Assembly (NCBI RefSeq): GCF_003971065.1
Contig: NZ_RYDV01000001.1
Location: 620,001-684,000 of the forward strand
DNA length: 64,000 nucleotides
Reading direction: 5' to 3'
Origin: Candidimonas sp. SYP-B2681
GTDB lineage: Bacteria > Pseudomonadota > Gammaproteobacteria > Burkholderiales > Burkholderiaceae_B
Part shown: piece after piece, positions 38,889-48,057 of the stretch
Position numbering within the stretch: the first letter of the stretch is position 1
Layout: every line of letters starts with the position of its first letter
Notes under the pieces: generated by a model
Seen by the model: only the letters and a program-made list of their open reading frames with translations
Databases searched by the model: none
Told to the model about the DNA's origin: nothing
Position numbers and translations under genes: made by a program

Positions 38889-40169
38889 TCACGCCGCTAG
38901 CCGCAGCGCCAATGCGGACAAGGTCAGCACCAAAACTGGAATGGTAAGAACAATGCCTACTTTAAAGTAGTAGCCCCAGGAAATTGTAATGCCCTTGCGT
39001 TCAAGCACATGAAGCCATAGCAAGGTCGCCAAGCTGCCGATCGGGGTTATTTTAGGCCCCAGATCGCTGCCTATCACGTTGGCGTAAATCATGGCTTCCT
39101 TTACTGCTCCACTTGACTGACTAGCGTCAATCGACAGGGCGCCGATCAACACGGTGGGCAAGTTATTCATTATCGAAGATAACAGCGCTGTCAGCAGACC
39201 TGTACCCAACGCGGCAACCCAGATACCGTGATCTGCCAGCCTGGTCAGCAGGATCGCTATCAAGTCCGTGAGGCCTGCGTTGCGCAGTCCGTACACCACC
39301 ATATACATGCCCAACGAAAAAACCACGATGTGCCAAGGCGCTTCCCGGATAACCTTGCGGGTGCTTATGGCATGGCCTCGCCCTGCAACAATGAGCAGGG
39401 CCAAGGCTCCTGTCGCTGCGATCGCGCTCACGGGTATGCCGTATCCTTCCAGCACGAAGAAACCGATAAGCAGAATCGCCAACACCACCCAGCCGGCACG
39501 AAATGTATTCAGATCACGAATTGCATCGCTTGGCGGCCGCAATCGGGCCGCATCGTAACTGCTCGGTATATCAGCACGAAAAAATAGCAGCAGGACCAAC
39601 AAGGTAGCGGCTACTGACACCGCGCTCACGGGCACCATGACGGCGGCGTAGCGTGCAAAACTGATATCGAAAAAGTCGGCGGATACAATATTGACCAGAT
39701 TCGACACCACCAGCGGCAGGCTTCCCGTGTCGGCCACAAAGCCAGCGGCCATTACAAAGGCGAGCGTTGCGGCGGGTCCGAAGCCCAGCGCCATCAACAT
39801 AGCCATAACAATAGGGGTCAGGATAAGAGCCGCCCCATCATTGGCGAACAGGGCCGATACGGCTGCGCCGAGTAAAATGATTAATATGAAGAGCAGGCGG
39901 CCACTACCCTTGCCCCAGCGGCCGACGTGCAGGGCAGCCCACTCGAAAAGTCCCGCCTCATCAAGCACCAGACTGATGATGATCGCTATAAAAGCAGCGG
40001 TAGCATTCCATACAATCTGCCAGACCACCGGAAAGTCAGCCAGGCTGACTACACCGGTAAGAAGGGCGGCAGTAGCGCCGATGCATGCGCTCCATCCAAT
40101 ACCGAGGTTGCGGGGCTGCCAAATCACAAGCGTCAGGGTGGACAGAAAGATAAGCGTTGCAAGAATCAT
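38889..40169 (-). CDS. arsB: arsenite efflux pump ArsB
   Basis: A 426-residue inner-membrane arsenite/antimonite exporter of the ArsB (not ACR3) family. It is very close to plasmid and chromosomal ArsB of enterobacteria throughout: [43 protein letters not shown]-like [20 protein letters not shown] and [18 protein letters not shown]. About twelve membrane segments are predicted. It converges on cueR. No ArsR gene is adjacent; the nearest regulator is a LysR gene 59 bases upstream on the same strand, and an arsC gene is about 14 kb away. Confidence 0.95.
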   Translation of the reverse strand: MILATLIFLSTLTLVIWQPRNLGIGWSACIGATAALLTGVVSLADFPVVWQIVWNATAAFIAIIISLVLDEAGLFEWAALHVGRWGKGSGRLLFILIILLGAAVSALFANDGAALILTPIVMAMLMALGFGPAATLAFVMAAGFVADTGSLPLVVSNLVNIVSADFFDISFARYAAVMVPVSAVSVAATLLVLLLFFRADIPSSYDAARLRPPSDAIRDLNTFRAGWVVLAILLIGFFVLEGYGIPVSAIAATGALALLIVAGRGHAISTRKVIREAPWHIVVFSLGMYMVVYGLRNAGLTDLIAILLTRLADHGIWVAALGTGLLTALLSSIMNNLPTVLIGALSIDASQSSGAVKEAMIYANVIGSDLGPKITPIGSLATLLWLHVLERKGITISWGYYFKVGIVLTIPVLVLTLSALALRLAA

Positions 40170-40228
40170 GCTGATGCGTAGAAAGGGACAAGGGACTTGT
40201 GAAGTATCGGCAATCGGTCACCAGCGGC

Positions 40229-41152
40229 TTACCACTTGCTGTCTTCAAGACTGGTGATGACTCGCTGGGCGGCAAACCAATCCGTCAGTCCAGCGACAAA
40301 AGTCCGAGTGCGCGCCGATAGGTTTTGACGGGTAGGGTACACCGCCATAATGTTGGCCGACGGAAGCGTCCAGTCTTGTAGTACCTGGCGTAATCGTCCT
40401 GAACGCAGATAAGGGACGGCATCCCATTCAGAGCGCAACAATATTCCATGCCCGTCCAAGGCCCAGGCCAGGGCGGACTCACCGTCGTTGGTACTGACTC
40501 GGCCCCGAACTTTTACGGTTTCAATCCGTGTACCTTGCGCCAAGTGCCACGTACCGTAGGTCTCGTCATTCTCGCGGATAATGATGCAATCATGTGAAGG
40601 GAGTTCGCCCGGGTGGGCGGGCTCTCCGGCCTGCTTCAAATAGTGAGGCGACGCACATAGCAAGCGCCGATTGAATGCAATGGTGCGCATGGTCAAGCGA
40701 GAGTCTGGTATGTCGCCAAACCTTATCGCGACATCAATGCCTTGCTCTACAAGGTTAACAGGCCGATCGCTCAAATGAAGCTGGACCTCGGTTTCTGGAT
40801 GAATCCGTATAAACCGCGATACGGCCGGAACAATATGGCGGCGTCCAAAGCCCAGCGTTGCGTGGACCCTAAGCAGTCCACGCGGAACCGCCTGGCTGCC
40901 TGCAACGGTCTGTTCGAGCACATTCAACTCTGCAAGAAGCCTGGCACCTTCTGTCAGGTACGCCTCGCCTTCGGCGGTGAGTCCAATTCTGCGCGTTGTA
41001 CGATTCATCAGGCGAACGCCCAATCGTTGCTCGAGAGCCGCGAGCCGTTTGCTGACCGTAGGAGGAGTCACGCCCAATTCCTGAGCGGCTCGCGCCAGCG
41101 TCGAGTACTTGGACAAGAGCACGAAAAAATTAAGATCGGAGACGGGGTCCAT
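40229..41152 (-). CDS. LysR-family transcriptional regulator
   Basis: A 307-residue LysR-type regulator. The N-terminal helix-turn-helix reads LAAALEQRLGVRLMNRTTRR-like (after TLARAAQELGVTPPTVSKRL), and the C-terminal domain has the effector-binding fold with LHLSDRPVNLVEQGIDVAIR, typical of the CrgA/DsdC-like subgroup of short LTTRs. It is divergent from the Bug/leuCD-type operon over 155 bases, so it is the probable regulator of that operon. It is also upstream of arsB on the same strand, which leaves open some read-through. Confidence 0.92.
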   Translation of the reverse strand: MDPVSDLNFFVLLSKYSTLARAAQELGVTPPTVSKRLAALEQRLGVRLMNRTTRRIGLTAEGEAYLTEGARLLAELNVLEQTVAGSQAVPRGLLRVHATLGFGRRHIVPAVSRFIRIHPETEVQLHLSDRPVNLVEQGIDVAIRFGDIPDSRLTMRTIAFNRRLLCASPHYLKQAGEPAHPGELPSHDCIIIRENDETYGTWHLAQGTRIETVKVRGRVSTNDGESALAWALDGHGILLRSEWDAVPYLRSGRLRQVLQDWTLPSANIMAVYPTRQNLSARTRTFVAGLTDWFAAQRVITSLEDSKW

Positions 41153-41307
41153 ACTATTTTGGCTAACGTAAATCGTCGACGTGACCCTGATTCGGTCGCG
41201 GGAGGAACTAATGTAGTGTCTTAAGCGACATTATTAGCTCGGCGTGCCATATTACCATTCGCTTTGCGGCCACCCGGCCGCGCTATAAAAAGTCCAGGAG
41301 ACCATCT

Positions 41308-42279
41308 ATGACCTCGTTTGTCCCAGCGCGCCGCTTGCTGTGCAGCGCCTTGCTAATGTTGCCCATGGTGTGCGCTGCCCAGTCCTATCCGGAACGGCCC
41401 GTGAAATTGATTGTCCCGTACGCACCCGGCGGAAGTGCAGACATCGCTGCCAGGCTTATATCAGACGAATGGGCCAAAGCGCTCGGTCAGCCAGTGATCA
41501 TCGAGAACCGCTCGGGTGCAGGCGGCAACATTGGTGTAGATGTCGTGTCTAAATCCAAGCCGGACGGCTATACCGTCGGCTTGCAAACGGTATCGTTGGC
41601 GATTAATCCGGCTCTTTACGCCAGGATGCCTTATGACACACTGAAAGATCTCGTTCCTGTTGGCACAGTGGCCACTTCTCAGCACATGCTGGTCGTCAAT
41701 AACGATTTGCCCGCCAAATCAGTCGCTGATCTGGTCGCAGCAGCCAAAGCTGCGCCGGGCCAATTACTGTATGGGTCGGCGGGCAGTGGCAGCACCTTCC
41801 ACATGGCTGCGGAGCTATTCAAATCGGTGTCCAAAGCGGACATCGGCCACGTCCCGTACCGCGGAGGCGGTCCTGCCATGCTTGACACCATCGGCGGTCA
41901 TGTACAGATGAGCTTTCCTGTTCTTTCCGCGGCTTTACCCCAGGTACAAGGCGGAAAGCTGCGTGCTCTAGGAGTTACAGGCCCAAAGCGCTCGCCTCTG
42001 ATGCCCGACGTTCCTACCATCGCTGAAGCCGGGCTTCCCGCCTACAGTTTCGAGACCTGGTTCATGGTGATTGCACCTGCCGGCACGCCACAAGCGGTAG
42101 TTGACAAGCTCAATGCGACCTTGAATCAAGCGTTAGCTTTACCAGCATTGAAAGAACGCATGATTAAAGAAGCTTATGATCCTGCGCCGTCATCGCCAAC
42201 CGAGGCGAAGGCCCTGCTTGTCAACGATCTGGAAAAATGGTCCAAGCTTATTGCCGCCAATGGCATCAAAGTCGACTAA
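41308..42279 (+). CDS. Bug/TctC-family periplasmic solute-binding protein
   Basis: A 323-residue tripartite-tricarboxylate-type binding protein. It has a signal peptide (ARRLLCSALLMLPMVCAAQ) and the mature start SYPERPVKLIVPYAPGGSAD, followed by ENRSGAGGNIGVDVVSKSKP, both hallmarks of Bug proteins. These bind carboxylates, amides or nicotinate-like ligands. No TctA/TctB membrane partner is nearby, as is common in Alcaligenaceae. A GGAGA site precedes the ATG. It leads the operon with the two aconitase-family subunits, so its ligand is probably the hydratase substrate or a precursor. Confidence 0.93.
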   Translation: MTSFVPARRLLCSALLMLPMVCAAQSYPERPVKLIVPYAPGGSADIAARLISDEWAKALGQPVIIENRSGAGGNIGVDVVSKSKPDGYTVGLQTVSLAINPALYARMPYDTLKDLVPVGTVATSQHMLVVNNDLPAKSVADLVAAAKAAPGQLLYGSAGSGSTFHMAAELFKSVSKADIGHVPYRGGGPAMLDTIGGHVQMSFPVLSAALPQVQGGKLRALGVTGPKRSPLMPDVPTIAEAGLPAYSFETWFMVIAPAGTPQAVVDKLNATLNQALALPALKERMIKEAYDPAPSSPTEAKALLVNDLEKWSKLIAANGIKVD

Positions 42280-42311
42280 ACGATATACCGCCTTACCATC
42301 AGGACCTTTGA

Positions 42312-43739
42312 ATGATTGCGCGTACTTTGTACCAGAAGCTGGTGGATTCGCATAAGGTAGTACAGCTGGATAGCCAGAATGTACTGCTCTACGCAGATTT
42401 GCATTTAATGAACGAATACACCAGCCCTCAGGCATTTTCCGGTTTGCATGAACGCGGGCGTGGCGTACCGGCGCCGGGTCAAAATGTGGCGGTAGTCAGC
42501 CATATTATTCCGACTCACCCTGTTAAGTTCAGGGTAATCGCGGACCCGGCATCGGCGTTACAAGCCAGTAATCTTCAACGTAATTGCGAACGCCACGGCA
42601 TCCCTTTGTTCGATACCAATGATCACCTACAGGGTATCGAGCATGTGGTAGCGCCCGAGCACGGCATGATACGCCCCGGTATGGTTGTGCTGTGTGGCGA
42701 CAGCCATACCACCACGTACGGAGCCCTTGGGGCGCTGGGGTTTGGAATCGGGACGTCGGAAGTAGAGCATGTCCTGGCTACCCAGACGCTTGTGTATCGC
42801 CTGGCACAAAACATGCGCATTCGCGTAGACGGTGTCTTATCTCGCGGTGCAACGGCTAAAGACCTGATTTTAATGATTATCAGCCGCATCAGCGCGCAGG
42901 GCGCACGCGGCTACGTTGTTGAATTTTGTGGTTCGGCGATTGAAGCCCTGTCTATTGAAGCACGCTTTACTTTGTGCAACATGGCGGTCGAGGCCGGAGC
43001 CCGCGGTGCATTGATTGCGCCCGATGCGCTTGCCATCGACTACGTACTTTCCCGAGCGCCCGATATCCAAGGCCCAATTCGCGAGCAAGCGTTGGCTTAT
43101 TGGGCCACGCTATGCAGCGATCCCTCTGCTGTCTTCGAATGTGAGCACGTTTTCGACGCCAGCGACGTGGCTCCTTATGTTACCTGGGGCACCAGTCCCG
43201 ACCAAGCGATTCCGATCGACGGCCTGGTACCGTGGCCACAAATGAGCAAGGACGGCAATCCAGATCAGTCTACAGAAAACGCTTTGCGCTACACCGGTCT
43301 ATCCAGCGGCACGTCTCTGGAAGGAGTGCGCGTACAACATGTATTTATTGGGTCCTGCACCAATGCGCGAATAGAAGACTTGCGCGCCGTGGCCGACATT
43401 GTGATGGATAACAAAGTCGCAAAAGGGGTCCGTGCCATGGTTGTACCGGGATCGGGCGCCGTTCGCGACCAGGCAGAGGCAGAAGGAATTGCAGATCTCT
43501 TGAAAAAGGCCGGTTTCGAGTGGCGACAGCCCGGTTGCTCCATGTGTCTTGCTATGAACGATGATGTTCTTGGGCCAGGGCAGCGATGTGCCTCGACGAC
43601 GAACCGCAATTTCGAAGGCCGGCAAGGGCGGGGTGCAATCACCCATTTAATGAGTCCGGCGATGGCAGCGGCAGCTGCGTTGACTGGGTTTATAACTGAC
43701 GTTCGCAAGCTTGCAAAACCTGGAGCTTCCCATGAGTGA
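42312..43739 (+). CDS. leuC: 3-isopropylmalate dehydratase-type large subunit (aconitase family)
   Basis: A 475-residue aconitase-superfamily large subunit with a [4Fe-4S] cluster. The cluster ligands are visible in VFIGSCTNARIEDLRA and QPGCSMCLAMNDD; GDSHTTTYGALGALGFGIGT and NMAVEAGARGALIAPD are typical LeuC segments. It overlaps the small-subunit gene by 8 bases. Its context (LysR, Bug binding protein, no leuA or leuB) suggests a catabolic hydratase acting on a malate-like acid (for example a methylated malate or maleate) rather than the leucine pathway enzyme, but sequence alone does not settle this. Confidence 0.88.
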   Translation: MIARTLYQKLVDSHKVVQLDSQNVLLYADLHLMNEYTSPQAFSGLHERGRGVPAPGQNVAVVSHIIPTHPVKFRVIADPASALQASNLQRNCERHGIPLFDTNDHLQGIEHVVAPEHGMIRPGMVVLCGDSHTTTYGALGALGFGIGTSEVEHVLATQTLVYRLAQNMRIRVDGVLSRGATAKDLILMIISRISAQGARGYVVEFCGSAIEALSIEARFTLCNMAVEAGARGALIAPDALAIDYVLSRAPDIQGPIREQALAYWATLCSDPSAVFECEHVFDASDVAPYVTWGTSPDQAIPIDGLVPWPQMSKDGNPDQSTENALRYTGLSSGTSLEGVRVQHVFIGSCTNARIEDLRAVADIVMDNKVAKGVRAMVVPGSGAVRDQAEAEGIADLLKKAGFEWRQPGCSMCLAMNDDVLGPGQRCASTTNRNFEGRQGRGAITHLMSPAMAAAAALTGFITDVRKLAKPGASHE

Positions 43740-44388
43740 CAGCTTGATCATCAATGGCATCGCCGCGGCGTTGCCCCTGGCTAATCTAGACACCGATCAG
43801 ATCATGCCCAAGCAATTTCTGCGTGGGATCGATAAAAGTGGACTTGATAAGGGCGTGCTGTACGATATGCGTTTCGACGCCGACGGAATCGTTCGTAACG
43901 ATTTTGTGTTGAACCGGCCCGGCTATGACAAGACCAAAATATTGATTGCAGGCTCCAATTTTGGTTGCGGATCAAGCCGCGAACATGCCGTCTGGGGTCT
44001 TCAGCAGTTTGGCATTCAGGCAATTATCGCCTCCAGCTTCGGGGAAATATTCTATTCCAACGCAATGAATAATCAGCTTCTGCTGATAATGCTAAGCGAC
44101 ACTGATGTCCAGACATTAATGGCCGATGCGGCCAATCCAGAAACTTGCCAGATAATTATCGACATTCGGGCCCTCACCGTCCAAAGTCACAGCCTTGCTA
44201 CGACCTTTACGCTGGCTGAACGCTACCATCAAATGTTTATCGAAAATCTGGATTTCATTGGGTCGTCACTTACGTTCCGGGAGGCAATAGACCGCTACAC
44301 CGAAGATCACTGGGCGCGCCAGCCGTGGCTCAAGGATGTAGCCAGCCTGACGCGCAACCGGCTATCGGGACAAGATTCAATTACGTAG
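43732..44388 (+). CDS. leuD: 3-isopropylmalate dehydratase-type small subunit (aconitase family)
   Basis: A 218-residue small subunit that supplies the swivel domain of the hydratase. ANLDTDQIMPKQFLRGIDKS, ILIAGSNFGCGSSREHAVWG and IIASSFGEIFYSNAMNNQLL match LeuD. The ATG at 43732 lies inside the end of the large-subunit gene, an 8-base overlap that indicates a fixed subunit ratio. See the large subunit for the doubt about substrate. Confidence 0.88.
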   Translation: MSDSLIINGIAAALPLANLDTDQIMPKQFLRGIDKSGLDKGVLYDMRFDADGIVRNDFVLNRPGYDKTKILIAGSNFGCGSSREHAVWGLQQFGIQAIIASSFGEIFYSNAMNNQLLLIMLSDTDVQTLMADAANPETCQIIIDIRALTVQSHSLATTFTLAERYHQMFIENLDFIGSSLTFREAIDRYTEDHWARQPWLKDVASLTRNRLSGQDSIT

Positions 44389-44672
44389 ATTCATGCTGTA
44401 TCAATGGACGTTACATTCGATTCCCAAGCTGGAATTCTACGATGCGGGTATGGTCCCCAAGCCGCAACATCGTTATGCTGATGGCTTTATCCGCGACGGC
44501 AACTTCTTCGCGCGCTCGTCTGTAACTGCAACGCTCCACCCCATAGGAGTTGACGAGCGTCACTACGATGCTGCACCTGGATGAAACCGAAGCGCCGACG
44601 TGGATTTCAGTGACTCGTTCTAAGCCGGTCATCTGCGGTTTAGTCCACCCAATAGACCCTAGCCCAGCAGTA
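44389..44672. other. 284-base gap with no supported gene
   Basis: Between the leuD-type gene and the small hypothetical gene, short open frames exist on both strands (the longest about 60-75 codons) but none has a ribosome-binding site, signal or recognisable domain. No hairpin or operator was recognised. Confidence 0.5.
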
Positions 44673-44945
44673 TCAAGCCTTCAACGCCTTATCGAGCAGA
44701 GCGCCGACGATTTCATTTGTGCTGACATTTTGTGCTGTCGCTTGGGCACGGATCTCGTCGACCAGGGTTTGCTTAATCTTTACTGGAAAAGCGATCAGTC
44801 CCTGCGCCTGATCCAACTTACGCTGTTCCCGACGATCAATTAGTCCGGCTGAAGAGTCGCCCGAAAAACGATTGGGTGTAGGGCCTTTTTTCATTTTCTC
44901 TACTATCTTCAGTGCTTTGTTCTTTTCGAGATCAGTCTTCTTCAT
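44673..44945 (-). CDS. small hypothetical protein with possible ribbon-helix-helix domain
   Basis: A 90-residue basic protein that is not assigned to a known family. The N-terminal half is highly charged (MKKTDLEKNKALKIVEKMKK) and the second half, from about residue 48, reads LIAFPVKIKQTLVDEIRAQA followed by NVSTNEIVGALLDKALKA. A beta-strand followed by two helices, of the kind found in ribbon-helix-helix DNA-binding proteins, fits this pattern. It stands alone, with no toxin-like partner adjoining. It could be a small DNA-binding regulator or an orphan antitoxin; this is inference. Confidence 0.65.
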   Translation of the reverse strand: MKKTDLEKNKALKIVEKMKKGPTPNRFSGDSSAGLIDRREQRKLDQAQGLIAFPVKIKQTLVDEIRAQATAQNVSTNEIVGALLDKALKA

Positions 44946-45174
44946 GGGGTTCCATTGCTAGGTTTTATGGCAGATGATCGGGCCAACCTGTCATTATACG
45001 GTGTGTACCTAGCGATCCGATGGATTGGCATAATCGCCTTAAAGTCTGGCCGCCATTCCTATACAGACATGGGATAAACAGCCGAAATGTCAACGACGGG
45101 AAAGCGTGTAGGATCAGCAACTAACGCTGCAGACGCCAAACATGCACGGCTTTTTATAACATCGGAGATACAAA

Positions 45175-46437
45175 ATGAATATCAGAATGCGTGTATCAAC
45201 TGTTGTAGTAGGTCTTGTGTGTTGCCCGCTGGCGGGTGTTGCACTCGCTCAGGATAATGTCGATAAGCTCATGAATATGGGCACCACGGGCGCGTCACTG
45301 GAAATAGAGTCGGTTCCCCAAAATGGCGCGGCCGCAGAGGCGATCAAGAAAAATCTGGAAAACATCAAGTTGCCCAGTGGATTCTCGATTGCCTTATATG
45401 CGATGGTGCCCGATGCACGGCATATGGCGGTGGGCCCGTCTACGGGTGTAGTGTTCGTCGGCACCCGCAAAAACAAGATGTGGTCGGTGACCGACAGGAC
45501 GAAACGTCGTGTGGCCGACGACGTCAAGCGGTTTGCTCCATCAGTGGACATGAAGGTACCCAATGGCGTTTGCTTTTCACGCGACGGAATGCTTTATAGC
45601 GTGGAGCACAATCGCGTAATGGTATATCCGGCGGCAGAATTTTTCTATGAAGGCCCTGACGTTGCCGCTGGCATAGTGGTTCCCCAAGGCGAGCTGGTGC
45701 CTGTAACAGAAGAAAGTTTTAACCATGGCGCCCGGACGTGTCGGGTGGGGCCCGATAACAAACTTTATATTACGCTAGGCAACCCATTTAACGTGCCGTC
45801 CAAAGAAAAAGCAGCACTTTACGAATCCAACGGCATGATGGGCATTATCCGGATGGATACCGACGGCAAAAACCGCGAGGTTTACGCACGAGGAGTGCGC
45901 AATTCGGTAGGTCAGGATTTTAATCCGAAAGACAAGACGTTATGGTTCACCGACAATCAGGTAGACGGCATGGGCGATGACATTCCCCCCGGGGAACTGA
46001 ATCGGGCGACCGAGATGGGTCAGCACTTTGGCTTCCCTTACTATGGTGGGGGAAAGATTAGGACCGTTGAGTTTAAGGACGCTGAACCGCCAGCAAATGC
46101 TGTCTTCCCGCAAGTGGAAACGGTGGCTCATGCGGCTGACCTCGGTATGACTTTCTACACTGGCCAGATGTTCCCACAGCAGTATAGGGGCGGTATTTTC
46201 TCTGCGCAGCATGGCTCCTGGAATCGCACCACGCCCATGGGCGCGCGAGTCATGTACACCAGCCTGAAGGAAGATGGCACCGCTGATAAAACCGAGGTTT
46301 TTGCCGAAGGGTGGCTGTCGTCTAACAATGAATACATGGGCCGTCCAATAGATGTAGCAGTGTTGGCCGACGGATCTTTGCTGGTGTCAGATGACTACGC
46401 CGGAGCTATTTACCGTATTTCGTATGACCAAAAGTAG
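45175..46437 (+). CDS. exported soluble PQQ-type sugar/sorbosone dehydrogenase
   Basis: A 420-residue periplasmic beta-propeller dehydrogenase. A signal peptide (MNIRMRVSTVVVGLVCCPLA, cleavage at ALA) precedes segments of the sorbosone/soluble glucose dehydrogenase family: FNHGARTCRVGPDNKLYITLG, ARGVRNSVGQDFNPKDKTLW, LNRATEMGQHFGFPYYGGG and GGIFSAQHGSWNRT. PQQ is the expected cofactor, although no PQQ synthesis genes are in view. Its last 14 bases overlap the start of a cytochrome c gene, which probably accepts its electrons. The substrate, a sugar or aldehyde, cannot be assigned. Confidence 0.88.
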   Translation: MNIRMRVSTVVVGLVCCPLAGVALAQDNVDKLMNMGTTGASLEIESVPQNGAAAEAIKKNLENIKLPSGFSIALYAMVPDARHMAVGPSTGVVFVGTRKNKMWSVTDRTKRRVADDVKRFAPSVDMKVPNGVCFSRDGMLYSVEHNRVMVYPAAEFFYEGPDVAAGIVVPQGELVPVTEESFNHGARTCRVGPDNKLYITLGNPFNVPSKEKAALYESNGMMGIIRMDTDGKNREVYARGVRNSVGQDFNPKDKTLWFTDNQVDGMGDDIPPGELNRATEMGQHFGFPYYGGGKIRTVEFKDAEPPANAVFPQVETVAHAADLGMTFYTGQMFPQQYRGGIFSAQHGSWNRTTPMGARVMYTSLKEDGTADKTEVFAEGWLSSNNEYMGRPIDVAVLADGSLLVSDDYAGAIYRISYDQK

Positions 46438-46771
46438 ATTAAATATATATACAAGATGCTTTGTACAGCTTGCCGTGACAGCTGCACTGATGTCGGCGGC
46501 CCCAGCCGGGGCTGCCGACATCGCCGCCGGTCGGGCTAAATCGGTTCAGTGTGCTACATGCCATGGCCCGCTTGGCATCGCTACACTGCCGGAAGCGCCT
46601 AATTTAGCAGGGCAAAATAAGATCTATCTGATAAAGGCCTTGCTAGATTTCAAGTCGGGCGATCGCAAAAACGAGATGATGTCCTTGATGGTCGCAATGT
46701 TGTCCGATACGGATATTCAGAACCTCGCAGCTTTCTACGAAAGTTTAGAAATCAGCGTTAAAAAGCCTTGA
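46424..46771 (+). CDS. small periplasmic class I cytochrome c
   Basis: A 115-residue cytochrome c. The ATG at 46424 gives a signal peptide (MTKSRLNIYTRCFVQLAVTA, cleavage near AGA); an in-frame start 11 codons earlier lies deeper in the preceding gene and is unlikely. The haem-binding CATCH is at residues 43-47 and a distal methionine is available in NEMMSLMVAML. It resembles the cytochrome c553 / c4-like subgroup. The 14-base overlap with the PQQ-type dehydrogenase gene makes it the likely electron acceptor of that enzyme. Confidence 0.92.
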   Translation: MTKSRLNIYTRCFVQLAVTAALMSAAPAGAADIAAGRAKSVQCATCHGPLGIATLPEAPNLAGQNKIYLIKALLDFKSGDRKNEMMSLMVAMLSDTDIQNLAAFYESLEISVKKP

Positions 46772-46882
46772 GGAGGATGTTGCTTGGATAGCTGCCAGCT
46801 TGTCGGGATACCGCAAAATAGAAGCCAGCGATGTGGGACGGGCAGCTTGACCTACTCCGAGCTTTAGCTTACGGCCATAACC

Positions 46883-47998
46883 ATGAATGCCAGATTTTTA
46901 TGCGTCATTGCCTTAATTACAAGTTCTTGCACCACCTATGCAGGTGAACCGTATTCCGACGACTCAGGCCTGAATCTTTATGGCGCTATAGACTCAGGGT
47001 TCAGCTCGACCCGCGTGCATGATCCGGACGGGACGAGACAAAAACTAACAGGCCTTATCTCTGGCGGATTAGAGGACTCGGTGCTTGGGTTCAGGGGTAG
47101 GGAAATGGTATCGGATGGGTGGGCAGCAGTCTTTCAGCTCGAAACCGAGATTGACAACCGTATAGGCGACCTCGACGACAACAAGTACTTTTTTAGCAGG
47201 ACAGCATGGCTAGGTCTTGCAAGCGAACGGTTTGGCGAAATACGTTTAGGCCGCCAACACACCGTCGCTCAAGAGTTTTCCGAGGATCTTGAAATAGCAT
47301 CGTGGAAGGCGATGGGAATGGAAGCCACTTTCCTCGCATCCGAGCCCTATTCAATAGACAATGCAATCAGCTATCTGACTCCAAAGTGGGGAGGACTGCG
47401 GTTTGGAGCAAGCCATAGTTTTGATGTCACCGACGACCAGACCAGCGGAAGTAGGTCGCCCGCCTACAGCGCAGCGCTGAAATACGAACGTGGTCCGACG
47501 ATCGTGGCCATTACCTGGGATAAAACCATTCTGTCCGACAGCGTACTGACTGATCCCCATAACCCTGAAGCATGGCAGCTAGGCGTATCGTACGATTTCG
47601 AAATTGCAAGACTATCGCTTGCCTGGAGCCGGCAAAAGAATGGCTATGTCGGGCTGAATGGCGGCGACCCAGGTGATCTAGGCCTCGGTCTCGGAGCGCC
47701 AGAGTTCGCGAACGGCGGTCGCCTGGATGCTTTTCTGCTCGGCGTTGCCATTCCGCTTAGTGCCAGAGGAACTTTGCTGGCCCAGTGGTCGCTGGTCAAG
47801 CCTGACTGGTCTTGGGGAAATGGGGAAAAAGCTGAGAATGGGCAGGTGGCAACATTGGGTTATGTATTTACGCTTAGCCCCCGAACCCGTCTATATGCCG
47901 CGGCAGGGCTCGCCAGCCGATATTCCCTTGACGATCAGATTGTGCAGGGGCAGGGTACAACTACCCGCGTGATGGCCGGAATTCACCACCGTTTTTAG
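46883..47998 (+). CDS. outer-membrane porin of the Gram-negative general type
   Basis: A 371-residue trimeric-type porin. It has a signal peptide (MNARFLCVIALITSSCTTYA) and the typical betaproteobacterial porin segments LNLYGAIDSGFSS, VLGFRGREMVSDGWAAVFQL, SRTAWLGLASERFGEIRLGR and a terminal beta-strand ending in aromatic HHRF, needed for outer-membrane insertion. It follows the dehydrogenase and cytochrome genes by 111 bases on the same strand and may admit their substrate, which is inference. A hairpin follows its stop. Confidence 0.93.
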   Translation: MNARFLCVIALITSSCTTYAGEPYSDDSGLNLYGAIDSGFSSTRVHDPDGTRQKLTGLISGGLEDSVLGFRGREMVSDGWAAVFQLETEIDNRIGDLDDNKYFFSRTAWLGLASERFGEIRLGRQHTVAQEFSEDLEIASWKAMGMEATFLASEPYSIDNAISYLTPKWGGLRFGASHSFDVTDDQTSGSRSPAYSAALKYERGPTIVAITWDKTILSDSVLTDPHNPEAWQLGVSYDFEIARLSLAWSRQKNGYVGLNGGDPGDLGLGLGAPEFANGGRLDAFLLGVAIPLSARGTLLAQWSLVKPDWSWGNGEKAENGQVATLGYVFTLSPRTRLYAAAGLASRYSLDDQIVQGQGTTTRVMAGIHHRF

Positions 47999-48018
47999 CA
48001 TCAAATAGCATACAAGCT

Positions 48019-48048
48019 GGCACGAAGGTACTGATGTACCCGCGTGCC
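48019..48048. terminator. interrupted hairpin between the porin and azurin genes
   Basis: GGCACG and CGTGCC (6 pairs), then an internal 2-by-2 mismatch, then GGTAC and GTACC (5 pairs) around a TGAT loop. It sits between the convergent ends of the porin and azurin genes, 21 bases after the porin stop. No T-run follows. Confidence 0.6.
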
Positions 48049-48057
48049 CATGGATAC

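Noticed and set aside
39691-40257. A 188-codon open frame opposite arsB
   Set aside because: arsB is certain here, and the antisense product has the composition of a shadow frame.
42312-44388. LeuC/LeuD-type genes as the ordinary leucine operon
   Set aside because: leuA and leuB are not adjacent, and the operon starts with a Bug protein and faces a LysR gene. It is kept as a possible alternative, not the favoured one.
44393-44584. A 63-codon open frame after the leuD-type gene
   Set aside because: No ribosome-binding site, signal or domain; too weak to call a gene.
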